Assembly: GCA_934663775.1 (NCBI GenBank)
Contig: CAKUKU010000003.1
Span: forward strand, 62,001 to 126,000
Length of the DNA: 64,000 nt
Direction of reading: 5' to 3'
Source: an uncultured Ellagibacter sp.
Lineage (GTDB): Bacteria; Actinomycetota; Coriobacteriia; Coriobacteriales; Eggerthellaceae
The notes under the pieces were generated by a model that was not told the origin of the DNA, made no database searches, and saw only the letters and a program-made list of their open reading frames with translations. This document shows, piece by piece, positions 19,172-28,571 of the stretch. A program made the position numbers and the translations under genes. Numbering within the stretch: the stretch's first letter is position 1; the number at the start of each line of letters is the position of its first letter.

Positions 19172-20515
19172 ATGAAGGTAACTCAGCGAAAGCTCGATGA
19201 CGGCAGGCTGCGCCTCGAATGCGTCGCCACGCCCACCGAGGTGAACGAGGTGCTCCAGAGCGCCTATATCCAGTTTGCTCAACAGATGGGCCTGCGTCCG
19301 GAAAAGGACAAGACGGTCGCGCAGGTCGCCGAGGAGCAGATGGGCATCAAGAACCTCGACACCGTGGTGCAACAACAGGCGATCGACGGCCTTGTTCCCT
19401 ACGCCATCGACAAGAAGAACCTCACGCCCGCCTACCCGCCGAAGGCCGAGCACGACTACGCAATCGTCCGCGATCGCGAGTTCGCCTTCGCCATCGTTGT
19501 GCTTCCGAAGCCGAAATACGAGCTTTCCTCCTATGAGCCCGTCACCATCACGGTGCAGCCTTTCTCGGTGAGCGAAGAGGAGGTCCAGCGTCACATGGAC
19601 GAGACGGCCGAGCACTACGCCGAGTATGTTGCTGCCGATCCGCATCCTGTTGTCAAGGGCGACAGCGTGAAGGTGAAGCTTGTGTGCTCCGAGGGCGGAA
19701 AGCCGATGCCGGGTCTGACCACCGATGGTCGCACGTACACGACGGGCGCGGGCTACATGCCCGACGGCTTCGATGAGAACATCATCGGCATGAACGTCGG
19801 CGAGACCAAGGAATTTTCCTTCGAGGGGCCAAGCCTTAACGACAAGGGTGAGGAGTGCACGCAGAAAGTCGATTGCGTCGCCACCGTGCTCGAGATTCAG
19901 AAAAAGGTCACGCCCGAGATTACCGACGAGTGGGTGCAGAAGTACATGCCCATGTACAAGTCGGCTGAGGACTTCCGCAACAGCATCCGCGAGAGCCTCG
20001 AGAAGCAGGGCCGCGAGCAGTACAACGACTACAACCGCCAGCTCGCCGCAAGCGAGCTTGCGAAGCGCTTCGAGGGCAGCATCCCCGACGACATCTACGA
20101 GGCCATGCGCGAGCAGCTGATGATCAACGTGCGCCAGACCGCCCAGCAGCAGGGCAAGACGCTCGACGCCTTCATCGAGGAGCAAGGCGGCCAGCAGCAA
20201 TTCGGGATGATGATGATGATGCAGATCCGCGAGCTGCTCGTGCAGGGATTCGCTCTCGACGCGCTGTTCCGCCACGAGCGCCTAACGCTCAACGATGAGG
20301 ACATCGACGCCGCCTGCCATCTTATGAACCCGCAGGTGAACCCTAAGATGCTGCGCCAGCGCCTCGAGCAGACGGGCCGCGGCTTCATGCTGCGCGAGGC
20401 CGCCGAGCGCCTGCGCGCGAACGACTGGCTGGTCGAGCATGCGAACATCAGGATCGCGGGCGAGCAGGCCGACGCCGACAAGGCCGAGGCTGACGCTGCG
20501 GACGCTGCCGAATAG
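19172..20515 (+). CDS. tig: Trigger factor (ribosome-associated chaperone, peptidyl-prolyl isomerase)
   Basis: Binds nascent chains at the tunnel exit and helps them fold. It has 447 residues from ATG 19172 (AGAGGA directly upstream). The N-terminal ribosome-binding domain is divergent: the usual GFRxGKxP signature is replaced by a region with MGLRPEKDK. The FKBP domain is recognisable at about residues 165-250 (VKGDSVKVKL and YMPDGFDENIIGMNVGETKE). The C-terminal helical domain has a methionine- and glutamine-rich stretch (QQQFGMMMMMQIRE). The weak N-terminal signature leaves some doubt over ribosome binding, but the overall family call is good. Confidence 0.85.
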   Translation: MKVTQRKLDDGRLRLECVATPTEVNEVLQSAYIQFAQQMGLRPEKDKTVAQVAEEQMGIKNLDTVVQQQAIDGLVPYAIDKKNLTPAYPPKAEHDYAIVRDREFAFAIVVLPKPKYELSSYEPVTITVQPFSVSEEEVQRHMDETAEHYAEYVAADPHPVVKGDSVKVKLVCSEGGKPMPGLTTDGRTYTTGAGYMPDGFDENIIGMNVGETKEFSFEGPSLNDKGEECTQKVDCVATVLEIQKKVTPEITDEWVQKYMPMYKSAEDFRNSIRESLEKQGREQYNDYNRQLAASELAKRFEGSIPDDIYEAMREQLMINVRQTAQQQGKTLDAFIEEQGGQQQFGMMMMMQIRELLVQGFALDALFRHERLTLNDEDIDAACHLMNPQVNPKMLRQRLEQTGRGFMLREAAERLRANDWLVEHANIRIAGEQADADKAEADAADAAE

Positions 20516-20584
20516 CCGAATAGCCGCTTTCCCGAATCGCATGGAGGGATGAGGCTCCGCTTGGGGTTTGATTTCCGCCTTCTC

Positions 20585-20625
20585 AAGCGCCTCGTTGGAC
20601 GTAAGGTTCCGCGGGGCGCTTTTCT
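20585..20625 (+). terminator. Terminator after tig
   Basis: AAGCGCCTCG 20585-20594 pairs with CGGGGCGCTT 20612-20621 (one G-U pair), followed by TTCT. Suitable to end the tig transcript. Confidence 0.65.
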
Positions 20626-20738
20626 TTGGCTCCGGTGTCCCAATCGCGCCCGTGCGCGGGGGCTTGGCTTCTCGCGCACCATATACTGGAACTGATGCGG
20701 TGCACGCCGCTTGGATTTTCCGACCATAAGGAGGAGCC

Positions 20739-21977
20739 ATGAGACGACGTCTATTTGGAATCATGCTTGCCTGCTTGCTTGCGGTAGGGCTTGTTCCCGC
20801 GGCCGCGTTCGCGCTGGGACAGGGAAGCGAGCCTGCGCCGGATGATTCGGCGGGCGCAATCGAGACGCAATCGTTCGCAACCGAACATTTTCCCAACTAC
20901 GGATTCAGCGATGTCGACCCGGGCGAGTGGTTTGCGAACGACGACATCTTGGGGTATGCGCTCCAGCATGGGCTTATGCGCGGCTACGATGAAATGGGCA
21001 TGTTCGGTCCCTACGATTCGGTGACGCGCGGGCAAGTGGTCACGGTGCTGTGGCGCATCGCGGGGTCGCCCGAGGAGTACGGCTACAGCTTCACCGATGT
21101 GCCGCCCGACGAGTTCTTCTCGGTGCCGCTGCGCTGGGCGAGCATGGCGGGAATCGTGCAGGGTTACGGCGATGGCACGTTCCGTCCGTATCAAAGCGTC
21201 ACGCGCGAAGAGCTCTGCACGATGCTCGCGAACTTCGCCAGGATCCATGCGGGCATTTCCACGACGACTCACGGCTACCTGTTCGCGCAGATGCCCGACA
21301 ACTTCGAGGTAAGCGAATGGGCGCGAAACGAGGTCGCGTGGTGCCTGAACAACCAGATCATCACCGGCGTTGAAATGTATTGGGGTGGCTCGGTCGTGCG
21401 TCTGATCAAGCCTCAGGACACCGCCGATCGCTCCATGTTCGCGAAGATGGTCTCCGTGCTCGACCGCGACGTGCTCAACGAGATGGCAGTTCCGCGCTTC
21501 GGGCTGGGCTCCTATATCGCTGGCGTGAACATCCCTACCGGCTGGTTCGCGCTTGACAGCGCCGACGGCTACTATCCCGGCTACATTGAGGTGTACCACG
21601 CGGGTGCGGACCCGGACGACGCGCCGCTTTACGCCGCGTATTTTGGATATCGCGGGTATATGAAGCTTGAGCCGGGTATGAGGGTAGGTATCTCCGGCGC
21701 CGTTGCCGTGCCGTATCACAGGAGCTCGCCGGCGAGTGAGATTCGGGGCTGGGGCATGTACGACGTCGACTACGATCTTGCCTCAGGAACGTATGACATC
21801 ATCCCGATGGCCGATGCGACCTCGGGTCCGGCGAAGTACGGAGTGGCGACTCTCCCGAGCGAGCTTCTCGCTCCCGAGAGCACGGCCGTGCAAACGTTCA
21901 CCCAGAAGGTAACGGTTACCCTGAATTACGGCCAGCTGCTATATCTGGAGAACGCTCTGGTGGTCGCCAAACCTTAG
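20739..21977 (+). CDS. Exported protein with S-layer homology (SLH) repeats
   Basis: A 412-residue secreted protein, probably held non-covalently to the wall. The signal peptide is MRRRLFGIMLACLLAVGL and on to an AFA cleavage region near residue 25. Two clear SLH repeats follow: FSDVDPGEWFANDDILGYA with MFGPYDSVTRGQVVTVLWRI, and FTDVPPDEFFSVPLRWA with TFRPYQSVTREELCTML. A third, degenerate unit runs at about residues 185-245. Residues of about 250-412 are a beta-rich domain rich in Gly and Tyr that I do not recognise. AAGGAGGAG precedes the ATG. Three SLH units are the usual number for binding a pyruvylated wall polymer, which fits the pyruvyltransferase-domain gene at 36354. Confidence 0.85.
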   Translation: MRRRLFGIMLACLLAVGLVPAAAFALGQGSEPAPDDSAGAIETQSFATEHFPNYGFSDVDPGEWFANDDILGYALQHGLMRGYDEMGMFGPYDSVTRGQVVTVLWRIAGSPEEYGYSFTDVPPDEFFSVPLRWASMAGIVQGYGDGTFRPYQSVTREELCTMLANFARIHAGISTTTHGYLFAQMPDNFEVSEWARNEVAWCLNNQIITGVEMYWGGSVVRLIKPQDTADRSMFAKMVSVLDRDVLNEMAVPRFGLGSYIAGVNIPTGWFALDSADGYYPGYIEVYHAGADPDDAPLYAAYFGYRGYMKLEPGMRVGISGAVAVPYHRSSPASEIRGWGMYDVDYDLASGTYDIIPMADATSGPAKYGVATLPSELLAPESTAVQTFTQKVTVTLNYGQLLYLENALVVAKP

Positions 21978-22008
21978 GCGATGTAGCGAATGCGAGCGGG
22001 GCATGTCG

Positions 22009-22014
22009 TATAAT
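22009..22014 (+). promoter_or_regulatory. -10 box giving a probably leaderless transcript
   Basis: TATAAT at 22009-22014 lies seven bases before the ATG at 22022. Transcription would start at or next to the start codon. No ribosome site is present between the previous stop and this ATG. Confidence 0.6.
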
Positions 22015-22021
22015 ACGGGGC

Positions 22022-22966
22022 ATGTCACATTGCTTTCGAAAACTGCTCATCATCGCGAACCCCGTTGCGCAAAACGGTGAAGGCAAGGCGTGCGCTTATC
22101 GGGCGCGCGCCTTGCTTGCGTCTGCGTTAGGGGAAGACGCCTTCGCGCTTGAGTTCACCGAGCGTCCGGGGCAGGCGAGCGACATCGCCGCCCGTGCCGC
22201 ATCGCGCGGATTCGACTGCGTTTGCGCGCTCGGCGGCGACGGCATCGCAAACGAGGTCGCCTGCGGGCTCATGGAGATTCCGGCGGACGAGCGGCCTGCT
22301 TTCGCACTGCTGCCTGTCGGGTCGGGCAACGACTACGCGCGCACGCTCGGCATGTCGACTGACCTTCCCACGGCGGTCTTGCAGCTGTGCGACGGCGAAT
22401 TGCGCGCGCATGACGTGGGGAAATGCAACGATCGATGGTTCTTGGAGACGCTGTCGTTCGGCTTGGACGCGGCAATTGCGCTCGATACCGTCGAACGCCG
22501 CGCCCGAACGGGGAAGACGGGCACGATGCTCTATCTGCAGTCGGGTATCGACCAGCTGCTCCATCATATGGACCTGCGCCGTTATACCGCCGTGCTCGAC
22601 GGCGGCGAGCCTGTCTGCGGCGAGTCGTATCTCTTTGCGGTCCAGATCGGGCAGACGTACGGTGGCGGCTTCCGCATCTGCCCCGATGCCGCGCCCGACG
22701 ACGGTCTGTTCGATATCTGCATTGCGCACCCGCCGCTGACGCGGCTTTCTGGCACCTTCATCTTCCTTATGGCGAAGGATGCCCATCATACGCGCTTCAA
22801 GCAGATCGAGTTTCGCCGCGCGGCATCGATCGACCTGCGCTTCGACGCGCCGCTTCCCGTGCAGATCGACGGGGAGGCGCTCGTGGCCGACTCCTACCAC
22901 ATCTCGATCGCCCCGCGCGCCCTGCGCGTCGTTGTTCCCCATCAAGGCGAAAGCGCGCGCTCATGA
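22022..22966 (+). CDS. Diacylglycerol kinase family lipid kinase
   Basis: Phosphorylates a membrane lipid such as diacylglycerol, recycling it toward phospholipid or glycolipid synthesis. It has 314 residues. Features are LLIIANPVAQNGEGK at the N-terminus, the nucleotide-binding CALGGDGIANEVACGL (GGDG motif) and LPVGSGNDYARTLG. The C-terminal beta-sandwich ends near DGEALVADSYHISIAPRALRV. The start is set by the conserved IANP segment. It begins a tight operon: its TGA overlaps the next ATG (22963-22966). In a strain making exported glycopolymers, lipid recycling would be a fitting role, though this is inference. Confidence 0.92.
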   Translation: MSHCFRKLLIIANPVAQNGEGKACAYRARALLASALGEDAFALEFTERPGQASDIAARAASRGFDCVCALGGDGIANEVACGLMEIPADERPAFALLPVGSGNDYARTLGMSTDLPTAVLQLCDGELRAHDVGKCNDRWFLETLSFGLDAAIALDTVERRARTGKTGTMLYLQSGIDQLLHHMDLRRYTAVLDGGEPVCGESYLFAVQIGQTYGGGFRICPDAAPDDGLFDICIAHPPLTRLSGTFIFLMAKDAHHTRFKQIEFRRAASIDLRFDAPLPVQIDGEALVADSYHISIAPRALRVVVPHQGESARS

Positions 22967-25140
22967 CGAAGCGCTCGGCGAATCGCAAGAACGCCGCGCG
23001 GGCAGGGGCGAGGTCTGGGGAGCAAGCTTGCTCCGATAAGCAGGCGGCGGAGGATGCGCGCGCCTATCGCCGGCGCTTTCTTCCCGTGAACCGCGACGAC
23101 ATGCGCGAGCGCGGTTGGGACGAGTGCGACTTCGTGTACGTGTCGGGCGATGCGTACGTTGATCACTCGTCGTTCGGCGCGGCCATCATCTGCCGTCTTC
23201 TCGAGGCGAACCACTACAAGGTCGGCATGATCGCCCAGCCCGATTGGCGTAATCCGGAAAGCGTCGCTGCGCTTGGGCGCCCGCGTCTGGGGTTCCTCGT
23301 GAGCTCGGGGAACATGGACTCTATGGTGAATCACTATACGGTCGCCAAGAAGCGCCGCCGTTCGGACGCCTTCTCTCCTGGGGGCGAGGGTGGGCTGCGC
23401 CCCGACCACGCGGTTGTGGTGTACTCTAACCTGATCAGACGCGTGTTCAAGGACGTTCCCATCATCATCGGAGGCATCGAGGCGAGTTTGCGACGCCTTG
23501 CCCACTACGATTACTGGTCGGACTCGCTGAAGCGGTCGATTCTGCTCGATTCGAACGCCGACCTTGTGTCCTATGGCATGGGGGAGCACTCCATTGTGGA
23601 AATCGCCGATGCCCTGAATTCGGGGCTTTCGGTCAGTGACCTTACTTTCATCGATGGCACGGTATTCCGCACGCGCTCGCTTGATCATGTCTACGACTAC
23701 GAGCTGCTGCCCGCTTACGGCGCCATGCGTGCGAACCCGCGCGCCTACGCGGAAAGCTTCGCCGTGCAATACGCGAACAGCGACCATGTGACGGGAAAAC
23801 GCCTGGTCGAGCCCTATGGCGAGCACGAGTTCGTCGTGCAGAACCCGCCCGCGGCTCCGCTTACAACCCCCGAGCTCGACGCGGTCTACCGCCTGCCGTT
23901 CGTCCGCGCCGCGCACCCCGACTACGACGCGGCGGGCGGCGTGCCCGCCATCAAGGAAGTGAAGTTCTCGCTCGCGAGCAACCGGGGGTGCTTTGGCGAG
24001 TGCGCTTTCTGCGCGCTCACGTTCCACCAGGGGCGCGTCGTGCAGGTGCGCAGTCGCGCCTCGCTTGTCGCAGAAGCCAAGGAGATGACGCACGATGCCG
24101 ACTTCAAGGGTTACATCCACGACGTCGGCGGCCCGACGGCGAATTTCCGCGCGCCCGCCTGCCGCAAGCAGGTGGACCATGGCGCTTGCCGGGGGAGAAG
24201 ATGTTTAGCACCCGAACCATGTAGGAAGCTCATCGCCGACCATTCCGACTACATCCGACTCTTGCGCGAGCTGCGCGAGGTTCCCGGCGTGAAGAAGGTG
24301 TTCGTTCGCTCGGGCATCCGCTTCGACTACGTGATGCTCGATGAGAAGCATGGGCGGGAGTTCGTGCGCGAGCTGGCCGAGCACCACGTGAGCGGGCAGC
24401 TCCGCGTCGCGCCCGAGCACGTTTCCCACGGCGTCTTGTCGTGCATGGGCAAGCCCGACCACGCGGTCTACGAGCGCTTCGTCTCGCTGTTCGAGGAGGA
24501 GAACGCCCGCGCGGGCAAGAAGCAGTTCATCGTTCCCTACCTTATGTCCTCGCACCCGGGGTCGACCATGAAAGAGGCCGTTGAGCTGGCCGAATTCGTT
24601 CGCGACATGGGCTTTAACCCCGAGCAGGTGTCGGATTTCTACCCGACGCCCGGAAGCTTGGCCACGGTGATGTACTTCACGGGGCTCGACCCGAGCACCA
24701 TGGAACCGATTTACGTGCCGAAAAACCCGCATGAGAAGGCGCTTCAGCGCGCGCTCATCCAATACCGCGACCCGAAGAATCGCGACCTGGTGCGCGAGGC
24801 GTTGCACCGCGCTGGCCGGGAGGACCTCATCGGCTTCGACAAGAAGTGCCTTGTGCGTCCGGAAGGTTCGCATGCTGGTCCGTCGCAGAAGCGTGCGGGC
24901 GCGCCGAAGGGGAAGCCCTTTGAGGGAGGCGCATCTTCTGCGAAAGGAAAGCGCGGGGGCTCGCACGGCGCTAAGAGCGCGCCGAAGGCCGCGCGCAAAG
25001 GGACGACGGGGGATGCGCGCCCGGGCGGGAAGCGGGCGCATGGCGCAAACCCTCATGCCGCATCTTCGAAAAAGAACTCCCATCGAAACGATTCCCCTGG
25101 TGGGAAGCGCCCTGATCGCGCTCATAAGCGGAAAGGCTAG
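22963..25140 (+). CDS. YgiQ-family radical SAM protein
   Basis: A 725-residue radical S-adenosylmethionine protein (UPF0313 family), of unknown substrate. The [4Fe-4S]-SAM motif is C343-x3-C347-x2-C350 (CFGECAFC). Family signatures are [20 protein letters not shown] near the N-terminus, [46 protein letters not shown] and [19 protein letters not shown]. The last 100 residues or so form a basic Lys/Arg/Gly/Ser tail beyond the family core. The start at 22963 overlaps the preceding stop as ATGA. The frame stays open upstream of this ATG inside the kinase gene, but that extension has no family similarity. Confidence 0.92.
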   Translation: MTKRSANRKNAARAGARSGEQACSDKQAAEDARAYRRRFLPVNRDDMRERGWDECDFVYVSGDAYVDHSSFGAAIICRLLEANHYKVGMIAQPDWRNPESVAALGRPRLGFLVSSGNMDSMVNHYTVAKKRRRSDAFSPGGEGGLRPDHAVVVYSNLIRRVFKDVPIIIGGIEASLRRLAHYDYWSDSLKRSILLDSNADLVSYGMGEHSIVEIADALNSGLSVSDLTFIDGTVFRTRSLDHVYDYELLPAYGAMRANPRAYAESFAVQYANSDHVTGKRLVEPYGEHEFVVQNPPAAPLTTPELDAVYRLPFVRAAHPDYDAAGGVPAIKEVKFSLASNRGCFGECAFCALTFHQGRVVQVRSRASLVAEAKEMTHDADFKGYIHDVGGPTANFRAPACRKQVDHGACRGRRCLAPEPCRKLIADHSDYIRLLRELREVPGVKKVFVRSGIRFDYVMLDEKHGREFVRELAEHHVSGQLRVAPEHVSHGVLSCMGKPDHAVYERFVSLFEEENARAGKKQFIVPYLMSSHPGSTMKEAVELAEFVRDMGFNPEQVSDFYPTPGSLATVMYFTGLDPSTMEPIYVPKNPHEKALQRALIQYRDPKNRDLVREALHRAGREDLIGFDKKCLVRPEGSHAGPSQKRAGAPKGKPFEGGASSAKGKRGGSHGAKSAPKAARKGTTGDARPGGKRAHGANPHAASSKKNSHRNDSPGGKRPDRAHKRKG

Positions 25141-25148
25141 GTTTTCAT

Positions 25149-28049
25149 ATGAGGGACGGGAAGACGACCTCCTTCGACGTTGCCGTCATCGGTGCAGGTG
25201 TGGCCGGGTGCACGGCGGCCCGCGAGCTTGCGCGCTACGACCTGTCCATCTGCGTGCTCGAGGCGGAAAACGACATCGCCTGCGGCGCAACGCGTGCGAA
25301 CTCCGCCATTGTGCATGCGGGCTTCGACCCCGCGCCCGGTACGCTCAAGGCGCGCTTCAACGTCGAGGGCTCGAAGGCGTATCCGCGCTGGTGCGACGAG
25401 CTTGGCGTGCAGTTTCGTCGCAACGGGTCGATGGTGCTCGCTTTCGACGACAAGGGTCGTTTGAAGCTCGAGGAGCTTGTCCGCCGCGCCGACGCGAACG
25501 GGGTTGAGGGCGTGCGCATCGTGTCGGGGAATCGGGCGCGCGAGATGGAGCCGAACGTCTCGCCCGAGGTTGCCTGCGCTCTCGTGGCGCCGACGGGCGG
25601 CATCGTCGATCCCTACGGCTTCGCCTTCGCGGCGGCCGAGAACGCGTGCGGCAACGGCGTGAGGTTCCTGTTCAACCACCGCGTGGAACGCATCGCTCGC
25701 GCGGACGGCGGTTTTCGCGTCGAGGCCTCGGGGGAGCGCTTCTTCGCGCGGGCGGTCGTGAATGCGGCGGGACTTTTCGCTGACGAGATGAACAACATGG
25801 TCTCGGGGAAGCGCTTCTCCATCACGCCGCGCCGGGGCGAGTACTATCTCTACGACACCGAATACGCCACCACGTTCGAGCACACGATGTTTCAGGTGCC
25901 CGGCCCGCTCGGCAAGGGAGTGCTCGTCACGCCCACAATTCACGGCAACATGCTCATCGGCCCGAACTCGGTTTCCCAGGCATCCAAGACCGACCTTTCG
26001 ACGACGCAGGAGGGGCTTGCCGACATCGTCGAACGCGCGCGCCGCACCTGGCCTGCGGCTTCCCCGCGTGGCGCTATCACGAATTTCGCGGGGCTGCGCG
26101 CGGCGGGCGAGTCGGGCGACTTCGTCATCGGCGAGGTGGCGGATGCGCCCGGGTTCTTCAACATCGCCTGCTTCGAATCGCCTGGCCTGACGTCTGCTCC
26201 CGCGGTGGCGACCTTCATCGCCTCTCAGGTTGCGGCTCGCTTGGGGGCGGGCGGCAATCCGTCGTTTAATCCGCGCCGCGCGCTGCAACTTCCCTTCACG
26301 GCCATGACCGACGAGCAACGCGAACGTGCCATCGCGAGCGATCCGGCGTTCGGGCATGTGGTCTGCCGCTGCTGCGAGGTGACCGAGGCGGAAGTGGTGC
26401 GCGCGTTGCATGGCCCTCTTCCCGTGCTCTCTCTCGATGCGATCAAGTGGCGCACGGGCGCTACGATGGGGCGCTGCCATGGCGGCTTTTGCTCGCCTGA
26501 GCTTGTGAAAATCATGTCGCGCGAGCTGGGTTGCGCACCCGATGCGATCGACAAGCGGCTTGCGGGGTCGAGGATGATCGCATCCGCTCGCGCCGACTAT
26601 GTCGAGCTTGCGCGCGGGGGTGGGGGCCTCTCAAAAGGTGAGGTTCCTGAGGAAGCGGACGCGCGACATGTGGCGTCGGATGTGCGGCGAAGCGAGCTGG
26701 GTGCGCCCGCGCGGATTGAGGACAGCTTCGACGTGGTCGTCATCGGCGGCGGCGCCGCGGGCATGGCGGCGGCCGTGAGCGCGCGACGTGCGGGCGCGGC
26801 GCGGGTGGCCATGGTCGATCGCGAGGAGCGCCCGGGCGGCGTGCTCAAGCAGTGCGTGCACAACGGCTTCGGCCTGCATCGCATGAAGGCGGAGCTCACT
26901 GGCCCCGAATACGCTGCAATGGAGGAGCAAGCCGTCATCGATGCGAGTGTGACCTGCGAATACGGCGTATCAGTGCTGCGCATCGACGACGAGGGCTCAG
27001 GAAAGCTTGTCGTCGGCACACGATTCGGTGCCGAACTTTTCCTCCACGCGAAAGCCGTGGTTTTGGCGACGGGAAGTCGCGAGCGGGGCTTAGGCGCGCT
27101 CGGTATCGCGGGCTCGCGTCCGTCGGGGGTCTACACGGCAGGCTGCGCGCAGAACTTCATGAATCTGCAGGGAGTCGTCCCCGGCAAAATGGCGGTGGTG
27201 CTCGGCTCGGGCGACATTGGGCTTATCATGGCGCGCCGCATGTCGCTTTCGGGAATCAGGGTGCTCGGCGTGTACGAGATCATGCCGTTCTCCTCGGGGC
27301 TGCGCAGAAACATCGTGCAATGCCTCGATGACTTCGGCATTCCGCTGCACCTGTCGCGCACGGTGGTGCGGCTTGAGGGCGAGACGCGCCTTCAAGCCGT
27401 CGTCGTGGCGGACGTCGATCCCGTGACGCGCCGTCCCATCGAGGGCACCGAGGAGCGCATTCCTTGCGACACGCTGGTGCTTTCGTGCGGACTTATTCCC
27501 GAAAATGAGGTGGCGAAAACGGCTGGGGTGGCGCTCTCGCCGATAACGGGGGGCGCCGTCGTTGACGAGCGCTTGGCAACGAGCGTGCCTGGGGTATTCG
27601 CCTGCGGAAATGCTCTGCACGTGCACGATTTGGCAGACTTTGCGTCCGAGGAAGGCGAGCGGGCGGGGGCTTCTGCAGCCGCCTTCGCGCGTGGCGGCGC
27701 TTCGGACGCTGTGCCGAGCGCGGGCAAGTCGCCCATCGAAGTGGTAGCCGGAAAAGACGTGCGCTATGTCGTGCCCCAGGTGATTTCCCGTGATGCGGAA
27801 GGGCAGGTGACGCTTTCCTTCCGTGTGTCCGATGTTGTCGAGGGCGTGCGGTTCGAGGTGCGCGAAAGCGAGGACGCGGGTGCGGGCGAGGTGCTTGCGC
27901 GAGCGCGCGATATGGTGGCGGTTCCCGCCGAGATGCGGCGCATGAAGGTCGATGCGGGGAGCCTTGCTGGCTGCTCGCGCATCGTTGTGTCGGCGGTAAG
28001 CGGACTTGCCGCGCGACAGGTGCCCGCCGCGGAAGGGGGCGCGCGATGA
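25149..28049 (+). CDS. Fused FAD-dependent oxidoreductases (GlpA-like with [2Fe-2S] domain, plus NAD/FAD oxidoreductase)
   Basis: A 966-residue protein that joins two flavoproteins usually made separately. Part one (residues 1-375) is like anaerobic glycerol-3-phosphate dehydrogenase GlpA or L-2-hydroxyglutarate oxidase, with [18 protein letters not shown] and [19 protein letters not shown]-like [2Fe-2S] domain follows (about 395-465) with [15 protein letters not shown] and [14 protein letters not shown]. Part two (from about 525) has a second dinucleotide fold, [20 protein letters not shown], then [16 protein letters not shown] and a third glycine-rich segment, [17 protein letters not shown]. 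The gene starts eight bases after the YgiQ stop and overlaps the DUF1667 gene. Substrate not proven: glycerol-3-phosphate is the family guess. Confidence 0.9.
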   Translation: MRDGKTTSFDVAVIGAGVAGCTAARELARYDLSICVLEAENDIACGATRANSAIVHAGFDPAPGTLKARFNVEGSKAYPRWCDELGVQFRRNGSMVLAFDDKGRLKLEELVRRADANGVEGVRIVSGNRAREMEPNVSPEVACALVAPTGGIVDPYGFAFAAAENACGNGVRFLFNHRVERIARADGGFRVEASGERFFARAVVNAAGLFADEMNNMVSGKRFSITPRRGEYYLYDTEYATTFEHTMFQVPGPLGKGVLVTPTIHGNMLIGPNSVSQASKTDLSTTQEGLADIVERARRTWPAASPRGAITNFAGLRAAGESGDFVIGEVADAPGFFNIACFESPGLTSAPAVATFIASQVAARLGAGGNPSFNPRRALQLPFTAMTDEQRERAIASDPAFGHVVCRCCEVTEAEVVRALHGPLPVLSLDAIKWRTGATMGRCHGGFCSPELVKIMSRELGCAPDAIDKRLAGSRMIASARADYVELARGGGGLSKGEVPEEADARHVASDVRRSELGAPARIEDSFDVVVIGGGAAGMAAAVSARRAGAARVAMVDREERPGGVLKQCVHNGFGLHRMKAELTGPEYAAMEEQAVIDASVTCEYGVSVLRIDDEGSGKLVVGTRFGAELFLHAKAVVLATGSRERGLGALGIAGSRPSGVYTAGCAQNFMNLQGVVPGKMAVVLGSGDIGLIMARRMSLSGIRVLGVYEIMPFSSGLRRNIVQCLDDFGIPLHLSRTVVRLEGETRLQAVVVADVDPVTRRPIEGTEERIPCDTLVLSCGLIPENEVAKTAGVALSPITGGAVVDERLATSVPGVFACGNALHVHDLADFASEEGERAGASAAAFARGGASDAVPSAGKSPIEVVAGKDVRYVVPQVISRDAEGQVTLSFRVSDVVEGVRFEVRESEDAGAGEVLARARDMVAVPAEMRRMKVDAGSLAGCSRIVVSAVSGLAARQVPAAEGGAR

Positions 28050-28402
28050 GCCGGAGAATCACCTGCATCCAATGCCCGATGGGATGCATCATGAACGTCG
28101 GGTTCGCCGAGAACGGCGAGGTCACGAGCGTCGAGGGCAACTCATGTGGTCGCGGGAAGAAGTATGCCCAGGCCGAGGCGACCAACCCAGTCCGCACGGT
28201 GTGCGGCACCGTTTGCGCTGCGGGATGCCTGGAGCCGGTGAGCTATAGGACGAGTGCGCCGGTGCCCAAGGCGCTTGCGGGGGACGTTGCCCGCACCGCG
28301 GCGAGTCTCTCCCTGTGCGCCCCCATCGCATTGGGCGACGTCATCTGCGAGAACGTATGCGATACGGGTGTTTCCCTCATTGCGACGAAATCGGTGGGGT
28401 AG
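28046..28402 (+). CDS. DUF1667 cysteine-rich protein
   Basis: A 118-residue protein with [14 protein letters not shown] near the N-terminus and a second cluster, CGTVCAAGC. These are probably metal- or iron-sulfur-binding. DUF1667 proteins (COG3862) regularly accompany the pair of flavoproteins that is fused in the preceding gene. The start overlaps that gene's stop as ATGA. It is likely the third component of the same redox complex. No enzymatic role is known to me for this family. Confidence 0.85.
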   Translation: MSRRITCIQCPMGCIMNVGFAENGEVTSVEGNSCGRGKKYAQAEATNPVRTVCGTVCAAGCLEPVSYRTSAPVPKALAGDVARTAASLSLCAPIALGDVICENVCDTGVSLIATKSVG

Positions 28403-28571
28403 GGCTATCGCGCCGCCTCGTCCCATCACCGTCCCGGCATGAGCGCCGCATCGCGGGCAGCCCCATCCGTGCAGTGTTTCTGCAATGCGGTTGGTTGTTC
28501 TCGTAATCGTATACAATCATAGGGTTGAGTATCAGCGGCCTCGGTGCCGTTAAACCCAAGTGAGGGTACGC

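Noticed and set aside
22423..22962. Upstream extension of the YgiQ frame
   Set aside because: The extension lies inside the lipid kinase gene in another frame and has no similarity to the family. The ATGA overlap at 22963 is the natural start.
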